Origin: an uncultured Paracoccaceae bacterium
GTDB lineage: Bacteria; Pseudomonadota; Alphaproteobacteria; Rhodobacterales; Rhodobacteraceae
Direction of reading: 5' to 3'
DNA: 38,730 nucleotides
Assembly: GCA_938092015.1 (NCBI GenBank)
Contig: CALKOT010000002.1
Location: 1-38,730 of the forward strand
The translations under genes and the position numbers were made by a program. The notes under the pieces were generated by a model. That model made no database searches and was not told the DNA's origin. It saw only the letters and a list, made by a program, of their open reading frames with translations. The first letter of the stretch is position 1. Each line of letters opens with the position of its first letter. Positions 28,898-36,736 of the stretch are shown piece after piece.

Positions 28898-29206
28898 ATG
28901 CCAAACGTCATCACAGTCTACTGGCGGGACATTCCCGCCCAGGTCATCGTCGGCAAAGGCCGCCGTGCAGCAAAGATTCAGCTGCCGGAACGGTTTGAGC
29001 AGGCAATTGACAGATGCGCGATGAAGGTTGGCGCGAAGGAAGACGATGCTTATCTTGCGGAGTGGCGCAAGGCAGGACCGACAAGTGTGGACGGTGAGAG
29101 TGATCAAGCCGTCGCAGAAGCAGAGGCGACCCGTCTGGAGACGGAATTCGATCTCGACCGCATAAAGACGTTGATCGCAAACGACGGCTGGAATGAGCCG
29201 CGCTGA
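28898..29206 (+). CDS. 'Virulence factor' family protein (PF13769)
   Basis: A 102-residue protein with the family opening TVYWRDIPAQVIVGKGRRAAKIQLPERF followed by QAIDRCAMKVGAKEDDAYLAEWRK. The family name is historical; no virulence role is implied here. In roseobacters these genes regularly stand beside MetF-like and corrinoid methyltransferase genes, as here, which suggests a part in one-carbon or methylamine-type metabolism. It is followed 18 bases later by the MetF-like gene and is presumably its operon partner. Confidence 0.8.
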   Translation: MPNVITVYWRDIPAQVIVGKGRRAAKIQLPERFEQAIDRCAMKVGAKEDDAYLAEWRKAGPTSVDGESDQAVAEAEATRLETEFDLDRIKTLIANDGWNEPR

Positions 29207-29224
29207 TACGGGAAGATGCCAATC

Positions 29225-30154
29225 ATGGCGAAAATTCTAAGCTTCTTTGACCGCAAGAAACCGGCGCCCGCCGCCGCGTCCAGCGCCATTGCGTCGTTTA
29301 TCGACGGCTTTTCGATTGAGGTGATGCCCCGCACTGCCGAGAAAATCGAAGATTTCCGCGCAATTCTGCCTCAAGGCACACGCGTCTACGTCGCCCATAT
29401 TGAAGACACGCCAATCGAAGACATGGTCGCGACCGCCAAGCGGATCAGCGGCGAAGGCTTTGATGTGATGCCGCATTTCCCGGCGCGCATCATCAAAGAC
29501 AAAACAATGCTCGGCGACTGGATCGCCCGCTATCAGGGCGAGGCTGATGTTGATCAGGCCCTTCTGCTGGCTGGCGGCGTCACCAACCCGCACGGTGATT
29601 TCAGCGATTCAATGCAGCTGCTGGAAAGCGGTGAATTCGACAAGGCTGGCTTCATGCGCCTGCATGTCGGCGGCCATCCAGAAGGCAACAAGGACATTGA
29701 TCCAAACGGGTCTGACCAGAACGTCATGGACGCGATCCGTTGGAAGAACATGTTCCAGGACCGCACCGACGCCGACATGGCGATTGCGACTCAGTTCTGC
29801 TTTGAGGCCGCCCCAGTCATCGAATGGGCTGACCGCTTGAAAGCTGAGGGCGTAACCCTGCAGATCCACATCGGCATCGCTGGCCCAGCAAAACTGCAGA
29901 CGCTGATCAAGTTTTCCATGGTGTGCGGCGTCGGGCCGTCATTGCGCGTACTGCAGCGCCGCGCGGCTGATCTGACCAAACTGGTTCTGCCCTTCACGCC
30001 AGAAGAGATCCTGACTGACCTGGCGAACCACAAAGCGGCGAACCCGGACTTCAACGTTACGAACGTTCATTTCTTCCCGCTGGGCGGCATCAAGAAAACC
30101 GCTGAGTTCACTGATGAGTTCGGCGCCAGCCATCGCGTCGCCGTCAACGCCTGA
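29225..30154 (+). CDS. Divergent MetF-like (methylenetetrahydrofolate reductase-type) protein
   Basis: A 309-residue barrel protein distantly like MetF. Matches to MetF landmarks include FSIEVMPR (the glutamate of FEFFPP), ALLLAGGVTNPHGDF (RGDP region), LHVGGHPEGN (HPE region), IATQFCFEA (ITQFFFD region) and IHIGIAGP (GIMP region). It therefore probably binds flavin and folate, perhaps running in the oxidative direction on methyl groups from demethylation; that direction is inference. GGAAG at nine bases favours the ATG at 29225 over one at 29216. It lies between the virulence-factor-family gene and the corrinoid methyltransferase gene and back to back with the true metF. Confidence 0.8.
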   Translation: MAKILSFFDRKKPAPAAASSAIASFIDGFSIEVMPRTAEKIEDFRAILPQGTRVYVAHIEDTPIEDMVATAKRISGEGFDVMPHFPARIIKDKTMLGDWIARYQGEADVDQALLLAGGVTNPHGDFSDSMQLLESGEFDKAGFMRLHVGGHPEGNKDIDPNGSDQNVMDAIRWKNMFQDRTDADMAIATQFCFEAAPVIEWADRLKAEGVTLQIHIGIAGPAKLQTLIKFSMVCGVGPSLRVLQRRAADLTKLVLPFTPEEILTDLANHKAANPDFNVTNVHFFPLGGIKKTAEFTDEFGASHRVAVNA

Positions 30155-30286
30155 TATTAACTGCGGGGGCCTGACACAGGCTTTCACCCCGTACCCCTCT
30201 GATATATCCCCGCACACCGGTTCTAATCCGGCGACGCCAGTGTTAATGGTCCGCTCAAAGCGCCCGCCTGCCCGATACACAAACTC

Positions 30287-31378
30287 ATGAAAGCCAAGCC
30301 CATGACCCGCACCGTCGTTGAAAGTAAATCCAAAACTGTCGTGATCGGCTTTGATGAGCCATTCTGCGTCATTGGCGAACGCATCAATCCCACAGGCCGC
30401 AAAAAGCTGGCGGCTGAGCTTGAGATGGACGACTTCACAACAGTCGAAAAGGACGCGTTGGAGCAAGTCGCCTGTGGCGCCCATATCCTCGACATCAATT
30501 CTGGCGCCGTGTTTTCGAACAAAATGGCCGAAGACCCGCGTTATGCTGACAACAACTTTGTTGAGCCAACGCTGATGAAGCAGTTGGTTGAGCGTGTGCA
30601 GGGTCTGGTCGATGTGCCGCTTTGCATCGATTCATCTGTCCCCGGCGCGCTTGAGAACGGACTTGAGATGGCTGAGGGCCGTCCCCTGCTGAACTCAGTC
30701 ACCGGCGAAGAAGAACGGCTTGAGCTGGTTCTGCCACTGGTGAAGAAATACAATGTGCCGGTCGTGGCGATTTCAAACGACGACACCGGGATTTCCGAAG
30801 ATCCTGAAGTTCGCTTTGCAGTCGCCAAGAAGATCGTTGAGCGCGCCGCCGATTTCGGCATCCCCGCACATGACATCGTCGTCGACCCGCTGGTCATGCC
30901 GATCGGCGCCATGGCGACGGCTGGTAATCAGGTGTTTACGCTGGTCCGTCGTTTGCGCGAAGAGCTGGGCGTGAACACGACTTGCGGCGCTTCCAACATC
31001 TCGTTCGGCCTTCCAAACCGTCACGGCATCAACAACGCCTTCCTGCCCATGGCGGCTGCGGCTGGCATGACATCCGCCATCATGAACCCCGTGAAACTTG
31101 GCGCATCAGCGAAGAAAATCGCTGAACAGACAGCAAAGCTGGAAGCGCTGGGCATTGTTATTCCTGAAGGCGTTGATCCGGCAGCCCTCGCCCCGCTGAT
31201 TGGCCTGGGTGAGACCAAAGGAACGCCATCCAAAGAAATCGAAGCGATCAAGGCGGCTGATTTTCTGCTGAACGTAGACCCATCAGGCGGCGCCTGGATC
31301 AAGTTCAACAGGGCGCCCGTCGAAGCAGGCGGAGAAAGCGCGGGACGTGGCGGACGTCGTCGTCGCCGGTCAGCCTAA
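30287..31378 (+). CDS. Methyltetrahydrofolate:corrinoid methyltransferase-type pterin-binding protein
   Basis: A 363-residue pterin-binding barrel of the kind that moves a methyl group between tetrahydrofolate and a corrinoid protein. Landmarks are FCVIGERINPTGRKK, GAHILDINSGAV, VPLCIDSSVPGAL, PLLNSVTGEEERL and the NTTCGASNISFGLPNRHGIN segment. It ends with an unusual Gly/Arg tail (GRGGRRRRRSA). No cobalamin-binding partner or substrate methyltransferase lies in the window, so its corrinoid partner must be elsewhere. ATG at 30302 is an alternative start. The 132-base gap before it can fold into several stems. Its 3' end overlaps the LysR gene by nine bases, tail to tail. Confidence 0.88.
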   Translation: MKAKPMTRTVVESKSKTVVIGFDEPFCVIGERINPTGRKKLAAELEMDDFTTVEKDALEQVACGAHILDINSGAVFSNKMAEDPRYADNNFVEPTLMKQLVERVQGLVDVPLCIDSSVPGALENGLEMAEGRPLLNSVTGEEERLELVLPLVKKYNVPVVAISNDDTGISEDPEVRFAVAKKIVERAADFGIPAHDIVVDPLVMPIGAMATAGNQVFTLVRRLREELGVNTTCGASNISFGLPNRHGINNAFLPMAAAAGMTSAIMNPVKLGASAKKIAEQTAKLEALGIVIPEGVDPAALAPLIGLGETKGTPSKEIEAIKAADFLLNVDPSGGAWIKFNRAPVEAGGESAGRGGRRRRRSA

Positions 31379-32203
31379 AGCGGCGATTGCATCATTCAGC
31401 CACGGCCAGTTTTCGGCTGCGTCTGAATTGACTGACAGATAAACGGGGCGCTCAAATTCGGGCGCCTCTTTTATGTTGTGCAGCCGTCCTTTACGAACCA
31501 GTGGCCCTGCGATCCGATCAGGCAGATAGGCTGACCCGCCGACGGCCAGCAAATGTTCCAACCCCAGATCAGATGACCCGAAACTGATCCGTGCGATGTC
31601 AGCATCGGCGTACTCTGCTGCATGCCAGCGGCCAAATTCCTCACCCGCTTCGACGTAAACATACCCCGGGTCAAACCGCATCGGCGCTTCAGGGTCGGTT
31701 GAAACCAGGACAATGCGATCAGGCGGCAAGGGCGTCGCGACCTGCCCTGCCTTGTAGCCCGGGGCGTAGTTCAGCAAGACGTCGGTGCGGCCATCGTCAA
31801 GCCAATGCGAAGCTTCAGCCACACTGCCTTTCCAGACAGAGATCGCCACATCGGGCGCATGGACCCGCACATGGGAAAAGAACTGCCTTCCCAGATGGCT
31901 CCAAAGATCAACATGACAGCCGATATTGCAGATATCATTCATCGACTTGGACAAAGCTGTTTCCTGCCGCGCTTGCTGCCACAGGCCAGTCATCGTCTCT
32001 GCATACCGCCTCAACCTCAGTCCAGCCGCCGTCGGTGAGACGCCGGATTTATCGCGTTTGATAAGGGTTTGGCCGAGTTCCCGCTCCAACGATTGCAAGC
32101 GCGCGGTCACTGTTGACTGCGTCACGTTCAGCTGGGCTGAGGCGCGGATCAGGCTGCCAGCGTCAAGGATCGTCAGAAAGGTCTGCAGGACCGTGATGTT
32201 CAT
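31370..32203 (-). CDS. LysR-family transcriptional regulator
   Basis: A 277-residue regulator. The N-terminal winged helix-turn-helix is typical: LQTFLTILDAGSLIRASAQLNVTQSTVTARLQSLERELGQTLIKRD (residues 6-51). A linker helix and an effector domain (about 88-270) follow. The effector domain is somewhat short, and its ligand is unknown. It is divergent from the flavin reductase operon with a 97-base gap holding an inverted repeat, the classic arrangement for a LysR regulator controlling the neighbouring pathway. Confidence 0.92.
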   Translation of the reverse strand: MNITVLQTFLTILDAGSLIRASAQLNVTQSTVTARLQSLERELGQTLIKRDKSGVSPTAAGLRLRRYAETMTGLWQQARQETALSKSMNDICNIGCHVDLWSHLGRQFFSHVRVHAPDVAISVWKGSVAEASHWLDDGRTDVLLNYAPGYKAGQVATPLPPDRIVLVSTDPEAPMRFDPGYVYVEAGEEFGRWHAAEYADADIARISFGSSDLGLEHLLAVGGSAYLPDRIAGPLVRKGRLHNIKEAPEFERPVYLSVNSDAAENWPWLNDAIAALG

Positions 32204-32215
32204 GGTACAATCTCA

Positions 32216-32232
32216 ATTCGGTTTTTCCGAAT
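32216..32232. promoter_or_regulatory. Candidate LysR operator
   Basis: ATTCGGTTTTTCCGAAT is a six-base inverted repeat with a five-base centre and fits the LysR pattern T-N11-A. It lies 13-29 bases before the LysR start and about 70 bases before the flavin reductase start. A related half, CCGGAAT, follows about 9 bases later (32240-32246). Confidence 0.6.
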
Positions 32233-32300
32233 ATTATATCCGGAATTATTCGTTATCCAATAGCTACCAGAATCAGTAATCTGATCTGGAGGGAGAAAGC

Positions 32301-32813
32301 ATGAACGCCCAGATCGACATGACAGCCGCGCACCGACAGGACTTCATCAATGCGATGCGCACGGTCGCCAGCAGCGTATCGGTCGTAACGACCGATGGTC
32401 CGGTTGGCAGACATGGCGCGACGGTCAGCGCGTTCTGCTCTGTCTCAGCTGATCCGCCGACGTTGCTGGTTTGCCTCAATTCGGGCTCTCGCATTGCCCG
32501 GACCGTAGCTGAAAATGGCCAGTTCGCTGTGAACGTGCTGCCCGAAACTGAACGCGCAATGGCCGAACGGTTCGCTGGCTGGAAAGGCGACGATGATCGG
32601 TTTCAGGGCGCGGAATGGGATGACAGCGCCAGCCCCGGCCTGAACGGCGCGACGGTTTTCTTCTGCACGGTCGAAGAAACGTCGCTGGCAGGATCGCACC
32701 ACGTCTTTTTTGGCAAGGTTGAAACGATGCAGGAAGGCCGCGCGCGGCCGCTCACCTATTTTGACGGCGCATTCCACCGGGTTGAACTGCTTAGGATTGA
32801 AGAAGGCGAATAA
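32301..32813 (+). CDS. Flavin reductase (HpaC-like)
   Basis: A 170-residue flavin reductase of the HpaC/RutF type that would make free reduced FMN or FAD with NAD(P)H. Family segments are FINAMRTVASSVSVVTTDG, GATVSAFCSVSADPPTLLVCLN, FAVNVLPETERAMAERFAG, and SHHVFFGKVE followed by PLTYFDGAFHRV. GGAGGGAG precedes the ATG. It is the first gene of the operon. The luciferase-like monooxygenase two genes later needs reduced flavin, so the two are natural partners in a two-component monooxygenase. Its stop overlaps the aldehyde dehydrogenase ATG (TAATG). Confidence 0.9.
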   Translation: MNAQIDMTAAHRQDFINAMRTVASSVSVVTTDGPVGRHGATVSAFCSVSADPPTLLVCLNSGSRIARTVAENGQFAVNVLPETERAMAERFAGWKGDDDRFQGAEWDDSASPGLNGATVFFCTVEETSLAGSHHVFFGKVETMQEGRARPLTYFDGAFHRVELLRIEEGE

Positions 32814-34291
32814 TGTCCATCCAGACGTACGATATGCTGATTGACGGCGCTTGGGTTCAGGCGTCAGACGGCGCCACCTTCGACAGCACCGACCCGTCAA
32901 CCAGCAAGGTTTGGGCGCAGATCCCCGAAGCGACGGCGGCGGACGTCGACCGCGCTGTGCGCGCTGCTGAGCATGCTATGCGCGAAGGCCCGTGGTCTGA
33001 GATGACGCCAACAGCGCGCGGTAAGACGCTGCGCAAGCTGAGTGATCTGATGGCGGAACATTCCGAGGCGCTTAGCCGGATTGAGACCCGAGACACCGGC
33101 AAGATGTTCAATGAAACCCGCTGGCAGTCGACCTATATCGCTGAATACTATCACTTTTTCGCAGGCGCCGCCGACAAGATCGCGGGCGAGACACTGCCAA
33201 TCGATAAGCCCGACATGTTCGTCTTCACGGATCGGGAACCTTTGGGCGTGGTCGCCGCCGTCATCCCGTGGAACAGCCAGATGTTCCTGAGCGCGGTCAA
33301 GATCGCGCCAGCGCTGGCCGCTGGAAACGCCATCGTACTGAAGGCGTCGGAACATGCATCCGTCCCACTTTTAGAGTTTGGCAAACTGGTCGCTGAGGCG
33401 GGCATCCCTGATGGCGTCGTCAACATTGTTACCGGTCATGCAGACCCATGTGGCAAGGCGCTGACCTCGCACCCCCTCGTGGCCCGCGTCGCCTTTACCG
33501 GCGGTCCGGTTGCGGCGGCGCATGTCATCCGCAACTCTGCTGAAAACTTCGCGGAAGTGTCGTTGGAGCTTGGCGGCAAGTCGCCGTTCATCGTGTTCGA
33601 GGACGCTGATCTTGAAAGCGCTGTAAAGGGCTCAGTCGCCGGCATATTCGGCGCCTCTGGTCAAAGCTGCGTCGCGGGATCTCGGCTGATCGTGCAGGAC
33701 ACGATTGCGGATGAGTTCCTGGCCCGCATGACCGCTATCGCCGAAAAGATCCGCATCGGCGATCCGCAGGCTGACAAGACCGAAATGGGGCCGCTTTGCA
33801 CCGCAGGGCAGATGACTCATATCGAGGCGCAGATCGCAAAAGCCCGCGATGAAGGCGCAACAGTGTTAACCGGCGGCGCACGGCCAGACGGCCTCGATGG
33901 CCTCTACTTCCAACCGACCATCATCGACTGCCCGCGCCCCGATCTGACCATCGTGGATACGGAGCTTTTCGGCCCCGTCTTATCCGTCCTCCGCTTCAAG
34001 GACGAAGCCGAAGCGCTGGCCCTCACCAACGACACAAAACACGGCCTCGCCGCTGGCATCTTCACCAAAGACAGTGCCCGCGCCCTGCGCATGTCGCGCC
34101 GGGTTCGCGCGGGCATCATCTGGGTGAACACATATCGCGCCATTTCCCCCGTCGCCGCGTTCGGCGGCGAAAAAACCAGCGGCCATGGGCGCGAGGCGGG
34201 CTTTCAGGCCGTCTACGATTACACCCGCCCAAAAACTGTCTGGATGAACATGTCCGACGACCCTATCGCCAACCCGTTCCAGCCGAGGTGA
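32813..34291 (+). CDS. Aldehyde dehydrogenase family protein
   Basis: A 492-residue NAD(P)-dependent aldehyde dehydrogenase that oxidises an aldehyde to the acid. The conserved residues are present: N154 in IPWNSQMF, K177 in VLKASEHA, E252 in LELGGKSP and C286 in GQSCVAGSR. The C-terminal ELFGPVLSVLRF and GIIWVNTY segments are also ordinary. The aldehyde is unknown. It is translationally coupled to the flavin reductase upstream (TAATG), and the monooxygenase starts five bases after its stop, so it probably handles an aldehyde produced by that monooxygenase. Confidence 0.95.
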   Translation: MSIQTYDMLIDGAWVQASDGATFDSTDPSTSKVWAQIPEATAADVDRAVRAAEHAMREGPWSEMTPTARGKTLRKLSDLMAEHSEALSRIETRDTGKMFNETRWQSTYIAEYYHFFAGAADKIAGETLPIDKPDMFVFTDREPLGVVAAVIPWNSQMFLSAVKIAPALAAGNAIVLKASEHASVPLLEFGKLVAEAGIPDGVVNIVTGHADPCGKALTSHPLVARVAFTGGPVAAAHVIRNSAENFAEVSLELGGKSPFIVFEDADLESAVKGSVAGIFGASGQSCVAGSRLIVQDTIADEFLARMTAIAEKIRIGDPQADKTEMGPLCTAGQMTHIEAQIAKARDEGATVLTGGARPDGLDGLYFQPTIIDCPRPDLTIVDTELFGPVLSVLRFKDEAEALALTNDTKHGLAAGIFTKDSARALRMSRRVRAGIIWVNTYRAISPVAAFGGEKTSGHGREAGFQAVYDYTRPKTVWMNMSDDPIANPFQPR

Positions 34292-34296
34292 CCCCC

Positions 34297-35331
34297 ATGA
34301 AGTTCCACATCGCCATCAACCTTGAGCGCATGAATGCAGGCCAGGAAATGGCTGAAATTCGCGACCACACGCTTGAGATGGTCAAAATGGCGGACGAAGC
34401 GGGCTTTGAGATCGCCTGGGCCGCCGAGCATCACGCGCTGGAAATGACCATCGCACCAAACCCGTTTCAGATCATGACCTGGTGGGCTGGCGAGACGCAG
34501 AACATCCGCCTTGGTTGCGGCGTCGCCAACGCCGCCTACTGGCACCCGATCAACATCGCGGGCGAAGCGGCGATGCTGGATCTGCTGTCTGGCGGACGGC
34601 TGGAAATGGGCCTTGGGTCCGGCGCCTATCAGCGCGAATTCGACCGGATGAAGCCGGGCCTGCCGCAGCCCGAAAGCTATAAATACATGCAGGAAATGCT
34701 GCCACTGGTTCGCCAGCTATGGAAAGGCGATGTGGAACATGACGGCGAATATTGGTCATTCCCCACCTCAACCTCCTGCCCCAAACCGCTGCAGGCCGAC
34801 CCGCGCATCTGGGTCGCCGCCCGCGCGCCCGTGACCTTCGACTACGCCGTCGCGAATGATTGCGACATCATGAGCTGGCCGCTGACCATGCCGTTCAGCG
34901 AAGCCGAAAGCTATCGCGAGCGGCTCGACGACGCCAAGGCGAAAACGGCCAATGATTGGAACGGCCGCTGGTCAATGATGCGCCATTCCGCCGTCTACGC
35001 GAATGAGGCCGATCGCGAGGCCGCGATGACCGCCATTCGCGGCGTCCTTGGGCAGTTCGGCAACCTGATGATGAAAAAGGGTGAGGTGCATAACGGCTTT
35101 CCCGATGCCGTGCCGTTTGAGGAGCTTGAAGGCAATGTTCGGGTAGAACCGAAAATGCTGGAAAAAAACCTGATGTTCGGCTCGCCCGAGACCGTGATTG
35201 AGAAACTCAGAGGCTATGAGCGGATCGGCGTCGACGCCTTCATTTACTACGCCTCGATGGGGTTGGGGCTGGAGGCGCAGAAGCGCTCGCTCCGCCTGTT
35301 CATCGACGAAGTTATGCCTGAATTTGCCTGA
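34297..35331 (+). CDS. LLM-class flavin-dependent monooxygenase
   Basis: A 344-residue protein of the bacterial luciferase-like family, which uses reduced FMN and oxygen to oxidise a small substrate. The landmarks are EAGFEIAWAAEHHALEMTIAPNPF, IRLGCGVANAAYWHPINIAGEAAMLDLLSGGRLEMGLGSG (in sections), and the GSPETVIEKLRGYERIGVDAFIYYASMG segment near the end. The ATG at 34297 follows GAGGTGA at five bases; a GTG at 34288 is less likely. Reduced flavin would come from the flavin reductase two genes upstream. The substrate is unknown. Confidence 0.93.
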   Translation: MKFHIAINLERMNAGQEMAEIRDHTLEMVKMADEAGFEIAWAAEHHALEMTIAPNPFQIMTWWAGETQNIRLGCGVANAAYWHPINIAGEAAMLDLLSGGRLEMGLGSGAYQREFDRMKPGLPQPESYKYMQEMLPLVRQLWKGDVEHDGEYWSFPTSTSCPKPLQADPRIWVAARAPVTFDYAVANDCDIMSWPLTMPFSEAESYRERLDDAKAKTANDWNGRWSMMRHSAVYANEADREAAMTAIRGVLGQFGNLMMKKGEVHNGFPDAVPFEELEGNVRVEPKMLEKNLMFGSPETVIEKLRGYERIGVDAFIYYASMGLGLEAQKRSLRLFIDEVMPEFA

Positions 35332-35343
35332 AGGGCCTGAATA

Positions 35344-35940
35344 ATGACCATCAATATCCGCCGCACAATCCTGAACATTCAGACCACACAAGAAGAAGGT
35401 GGGAAGCCGCTTGAGACGCCGACCAAGCTGATCTCAGCCCTCGCGATCATCCGCAACCCGTGGTTCGGGCGAGGGTTCGTTGAGGACCTGAGCCCTGAGG
35501 TCCGCGAAACTGGCCCCGTCATCGGCAAACTGCTGACCGAAATGATCCTCGATGTGACTGGTGTTAAACTGGAAGGCTATGGCAAAGCCTCAGTCGTTGG
35601 CATGGGCGGCGAGTTGGAACATGGGCAAGCCCTGACCCACACGCTGTGGTTCGGCAATCAGTACCGTGAGGCGGTGAACGCGAAATCCTACCTGGTGTTC
35701 TCAAACACGCGCGGCGGGGCGGGAACTTCGCTGGTGATCCCCCTGATGGACAAGGACGATGGCGGGCGGCGGTCGCACTACCAGACCATCCATCTCAGCA
35801 TTCCTGATGCACCGGCCGAAGATGAGATTGTCATCGCATTGGGCGCCTCCATCGGCGGGCATCCGCATCACCGGATTGGCGATCGCTACACCGATCTCAA
35901 AGAAATGGGCCACGATCTGGACAATCCCGCTGGTGTTTAA
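35344..35940 (+). CDS. PF06684 (DUF1185, 'amino acid synthesis') family protein
   Basis: A 198-residue protein of the PF06684 family, whose members have a chorismate-mutase-like trimeric fold and no settled reaction. Recognisable parts are TKLISALAIIRNPWFGRGFVEDLSPE, GYGKASVVGMGGELEHGQAL, RGGAGTSLVIPLMDKDDGGRRSHYQTIHLSIPDAPAEDE (in sections) and GASIGGHPHHRIGDRY. It is commonly found beside luciferase-like monooxygenases and hydrolases in proteobacteria, as here. A role in hydrolysis or rearrangement of the oxidised substrate is a guess. It overlaps the following hydrolase gene by eight bases. Confidence 0.88.
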   Translation: MTINIRRTILNIQTTQEEGGKPLETPTKLISALAIIRNPWFGRGFVEDLSPEVRETGPVIGKLLTEMILDVTGVKLEGYGKASVVGMGGELEHGQALTHTLWFGNQYREAVNAKSYLVFSNTRGGAGTSLVIPLMDKDDGGRRSHYQTIHLSIPDAPAEDEIVIALGASIGGHPHHRIGDRYTDLKEMGHDLDNPAGV

Positions 35941-36736
35941 GGCGGCCGAATTTTCAAGCGATGGCACGGCGCATGACCTGACGGGGCCAGAGGGAGCCCC
36001 GGTCATCGCGCTAATCCACGGCCTCGGCCTGCACCGAGGCATGTGGGCGCCGTATGTAGAGCGGCTGGCGCAGACGTATCGCGTGCTCAGCTATGATTTC
36101 TACGGGCACGGGCAAAGCGGCAAACCGCCCGCGACGCCTTCACTGACCGTGTATTCCGAGCAGTTGCGGATGTTGATGGACGAGGTCGCGGTGAAGCGCG
36201 CCCACATCATCGGCTTCTCGCTCGGCGGGATGATCAATCGCAGGTTCGCGATGGATCATCCCGACAGGGCGCTTAGCCTGACCATCATCGCCTCCCCCCA
36301 CGAACGGGGGGCAGAAGCACAGGCGCTGGTCGAAGAACGCGCTAAGAACAGCGCCGCAGGGCCAGGCGCCACGCTGGATGCCGCCATTGAGCGCTGGTTC
36401 ACGCCAGAGTTTCGCGCAGCGCGGCCTGATTACATCGATTGGACGCGCAACGGCGTTCTGGCGAATGACCATCAGACCTATGCCGAGTGCCGCTGGGTCC
36501 TGGCCAATGGCGTGGTTGAGCTGATCCGACCGGAACCGCCGATCACGCATCCGACGCTGGTAATGACGGCAGAGCATGACAGCGGATCGACCCCAGCAAT
36601 GTCCCACGCCATCGCCTCTGAAATAGCAGGCGCTGAGACAATCATCATACCCGGCCTGCAGCATATGGGGCTGGTCGAAGATGTGGACGCCTTCGCGGCG
36701 CTGATAGAGAAATTCCTGAAGGAGCAGACGCCATGA
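35933..36736 (+). CDS. Alpha/beta hydrolase
   Basis: A 267-residue alpha/beta-fold hydrolase. The oxyanion region is ALIHGLGLHRGMW. The nucleophile elbow is GFSLGG with S96, and the likely acid and histidine are D216 in TAEHDSGS and H244 in GLQHMG. The frame is open further upstream into the PF06684 gene, but GTG at 35933 starts the domain at the right place. It resembles enol-lactone hydrolase-type enzymes in general layout, though the substrate is unknown. Its stop overlaps the next ATG (ATGA), so it is coupled on both sides. Confidence 0.88.
   Translation: MFKAAEFSSDGTAHDLTGPEGAPVIALIHGLGLHRGMWAPYVERLAQTYRVLSYDFYGHGQSGKPPATPSLTVYSEQLRMLMDEVAVKRAHIIGFSLGGMINRRFAMDHPDRALSLTIIASPHERGAEAQALVEERAKNSAAGPGATLDAAIERWFTPEFRAARPDYIDWTRNGVLANDHQTYAECRWVLANGVVELIRPEPPITHPTLVMTAEHDSGSTPAMSHAIASEIAGAETIIIPGLQHMGLVEDVDAFAALIEKFLKEQTP

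Noticed and set aside
28668-28904. N-terminal extension of MetF up to 28904
   Set aside because: The added residues are low-complexity and unlike MetF, and they cross the operator-like repeats; only 28667 or 28715 are reasonable starts.
28654-28914. Possible 86-codon minus-strand gene across the metF promoter region
   Set aside because: It overlaps the metF N-terminus in another frame, lacks motifs and would bury the divergent promoters.
30218-30245. tRNA-like T-arm (CCGG-TTCTAAT-CCGG followed by GACGCCA)
   Set aside because: No D-arm, anticodon arm or matching acceptor strand can be found upstream, and the loop lacks the conserved purine. It is at most part of a structured leader.
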